DNA of 6,501 nucleotides from Solirubrobacterales bacterium. Lineage in GTDB: Bacteria; Actinomycetota; Thermoleophilia; Solirubrobacterales; Solirubrobacteraceae. The stretch spans positions 1-6,501 of the forward strand of contig PMKB01000176.1 of the NCBI GenBank assembly GCA_003157595.1. Reading direction: 5' to 3'. Below are positions 4,964-6,501 of the stretch, piece after piece. The position numbers were made by a program, and so were the translations under genes. The notes below the pieces were generated by a model. That model saw nothing but the letters and a program-made list of their open reading frames with translations. It ran no database searches and was not told the origin of the DNA. Each line of letters begins with the position of its first letter. Within the stretch, counting starts at the first letter, position 1.

Positions 4964-6501
4964 TCAGATCGTGATCGCGCCGTGCGAAGCGCTTGAGACC
5001 ACGCGCGCGTATTTCTTCAACGCGCCGGTCAGATCGGGGTTGGGTGGTGCCTGGTAGGCCGCCACCCGAGCTGCGATCTCCTCGTCGCTGAGCGCCACGT
5101 CGAGGCGGCGCGCATCGATGTCGAAGGTGATCTCATCGCCGTCCGCGACGGCGGCGATGGGACCGCCGCGCACCGCCTCGGGTGCGACATGGCCGGCCAT
5201 CAGGCCGTGAGTGGCACCGGAGAAGCGCCCGTCCGTCAGCAGCGCCACGTGTTCGCCGAGCCCGGCGCCGCTGAGCGCGGCCGTGACCGCCAGCATCTCG
5301 CGCATGCCGGGACCGCCGGCGGGCCCCTCGTTGCGGATCACGACGACATCGCCCGCGACGATCGCACCGTGCGTGGCGGCCGCCATCGCGGCCTCCTCAC
5401 CTTCGAACACGCGTGCAGGCCCGCGGTGGTGGCGACGCTCGTGGCCGGCGAGTTTCACCACGCAGCCTTCGGGGGCCAGGTTGCCCCGCAGGATCGCCAG
5501 ACCGCCGGTCGCCTTGATCGGATTGGCGAGCGGGCGGATCACCTCCTGCCCCGGCGTCTCGCGAGCCGCCGCGGCGATCTCGCCGATCGTCTGGCCGGTC
5601 ACCGTCGGCGCGTCCTCATGCAGAAGGCCCGCCTGCGCCAATCGCTGGGCCAGCAGGGCCACACCGCCGGCGCGGTAGAGGTCGACGGCAACGAAGCGCC
5701 CGCCGGGCTTGAGGTCGCACAACAGCGGCGTGCGCTCGCTGATCGTGTCGAAGTCGTCGATCTCGAGTTCGACGCCGGCCTCGCGCGCGAGCGCCAACAG
5801 GTGCAGCACGCCGTTGGTCGAGCCGCCGCTCGCGGCGATCGCGGTGATCGCGTTCTCGATGCCGTGGCGCGTGATCATGGCGCTCGGGCGCAGTCCGCGG
5901 CGCAGCACGTCGACGACCAGCGCGCCCGAGGCGCGGGCGACAGCCGGCTTGGTCGGCTCCTGTGCCGGCATCAGGGAGTCGCCAATCGGCGAGATCCCGA
6001 GCATCTCGTAGGCCATTGCCATCGTGTTGGCGGTGAACTGGCCGCCACACGCGCCGGCACCCGGCGAGGCGACGCTCTCGAGCTCGGCGAGCTCCGCATC
6101 GGTCATTCGGCCTGCGGCGTGAGCGCCGACGGCCTCGAAGACATCTTGAATCGTGACGTCGCGGCCCTGGAATCGGCCCGGTGGAATCGAGCCGCCATAG
6201 ATCATCAGGGCGGGCACATCGAGCCGCGCGAGCGCCATCACGGTGCCCGGAATCGTCTTGTCGCAGCCCGACAACGCGATCATCGCGTCGAAGTAGTGGC
6301 CGCGCCCGACCAACTCGATCGAGTCAGCGATCACCTCGCGCGAGACCAGCGACGTCTTCATCCCGGCCGTGCCCATCGTGATCCCGTCGGAGATCGCGAT
6401 CGTGTTCAGCTCCATCGGGGTGCCGCCAGCTTCGCGGACGCCGTCCTTGACCTGGGCCGCCAGCGCGCGCAGGTGGAAGTTGCACGGCATCGTCTCGATC
6501 C
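4964..6501 (-). CDS. ilvD: dihydroxy-acid dehydratase IlvD, 5' end cut by right window edge
   Basis: IlvD converts 2,3-dihydroxy-isovalerate and 2,3-dihydroxy-3-methylvalerate to the 2-keto acids leading to valine, leucine and isoleucine (plus pantothenate), in the cytoplasm. The frame runs through the right edge; visible codons before the first ATG (6490) encode IET, then MPCNFHL, matching the family's TPCN-H segment, so this ATG is internal and roughly 40-60 residues are missing. Counting that Met as 1, the iron-sulfur ligands are Cys3 (PCN), Cys76 (SGCDKT) and Cys148 (GACGG). Asp35 (SDGI), Asp77 and Lys78 are the Mg site and the lysine that is carbamylated in this family; the catalytic serine lies in the RFSGATHG motif near the C-terminus. 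Three cysteines suggest a [2Fe-2S] or [4Fe-4S] hydro-lyase of the IlvD/Edd family. Sugar-acid dehydratases are relatives, but the GNLAPEG and FSGATHG motifs favour IlvD. The stop is at 4966-4964. Confidence 0.95.
   Translation of the reverse strand, partial: IETMPCNFHLRALAAQVKDGVREAGGTPMELNTIAISDGITMGTAGMKTSLVSREVIADSIELVGRGHYFDAMIALSGCDKTIPGTVMALARLDVPALMIYGGSIPPGRFQGRDVTIQDVFEAVGAHAAGRMTDAELAELESVASPGAGACGGQFTANTMAMAYEMLGISPIGDSLMPAQEPTKPAVARASGALVVDVLRRGLRPSAMITRHGIENAITAIAASGGSTNGVLHLLALAREAGVELEIDDFDTISERTPLLCDLKPGGRFVAVDLYRAGGVALLAQRLAQAGLLHEDAPTVTGQTIGEIAAAARETPGQEVIRPLANPIKATGGLAILRGNLAPEGCVVKLAGHERRHHRGPARVFEGEEAAMAAATHGAIVAGDVVVIRNEGPAGGPGMREMLAVTAALSGAGLGEHVALLTDGRFSGATHGLMAGHVAPEAVRGGPIAAVADGDEITFDIDARRLDVALSDEEIAARVAAYQAPPNPDLTGALKKYARVVSSASHGAITI

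Noticed and set aside
4206..5057. Plus-strand open frame (283 codons) opposite the recombinase and the ilvD end
   Set aside because: Low-complexity Arg/Ala/Gln composition, no domain, and it runs across two well-supported minus-strand genes: a GC-driven shadow.

Overview
The window is a compact, GC-rich stretch in which every supportable gene lies on the minus strand, so transcription runs from high to low coordinates. Frequent GTG starts, Arg/Ala-rich proteins and a WhiG/FliA-type sigma factor next to a Xer recombinase suggest a high-GC actinobacterium. My best guess is the Thermoleophilia/Solirubrobacterales side, but this is inference from style and gene content; no rRNA or other taxonomic marker is present.

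Layout in transcription order: (1) ilvD, dihydroxy-acid dehydratase, N-terminus cut by the right edge (4964-6501). (2) A 119-base gap with a GC-rich hairpin and no clear promoter. (3) A XerD-like tyrosine recombinase with the complete catalytic set (3921-4844). (4) A sigma-28-family (WhiG/FliA) sigma factor (3113-3889). (5) An EF-G2-like translational GTPase with unusual G3 and G4 motifs (983-3049). (6) A 7-bp perfect hairpin starting in the EF-G-like stop codon. (7) A 208-aa unrecognised protein with an N-terminal CxxC...CxxC zinc-finger-like motif (308-934). (8) An 81-aa strongly basic unrecognised protein (52-297). (9) The first 18 codons of an RNase HI-family gene, starting in a GTGA overlap with gene 8 and leaving the window at the left edge (1-55).

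Spacings are 119, 31, 63, 48 and 10 bases, then a 4-base overlap. The last three genes (zinc-finger-like protein, small basic protein, RNase HI) look translationally linked. Recombinase plus sigma factor form a second close pair. Biochemically the genes are mixed: branched-chain amino-acid synthesis, chromosome-dimer resolution, a developmental or flagellar sigma factor, a ribosome-associated GTPase and RNA:DNA hybrid removal. This looks like an ordinary housekeeping chromosomal region. There are no mobile elements, CRISPR arrays or RNA genes, and no gene-free stretch longer than 300 bases. The points most worth a second look are the substituted GTPase motifs of the EF-G-like protein and the two unrecognised proteins between it and RNase HI.
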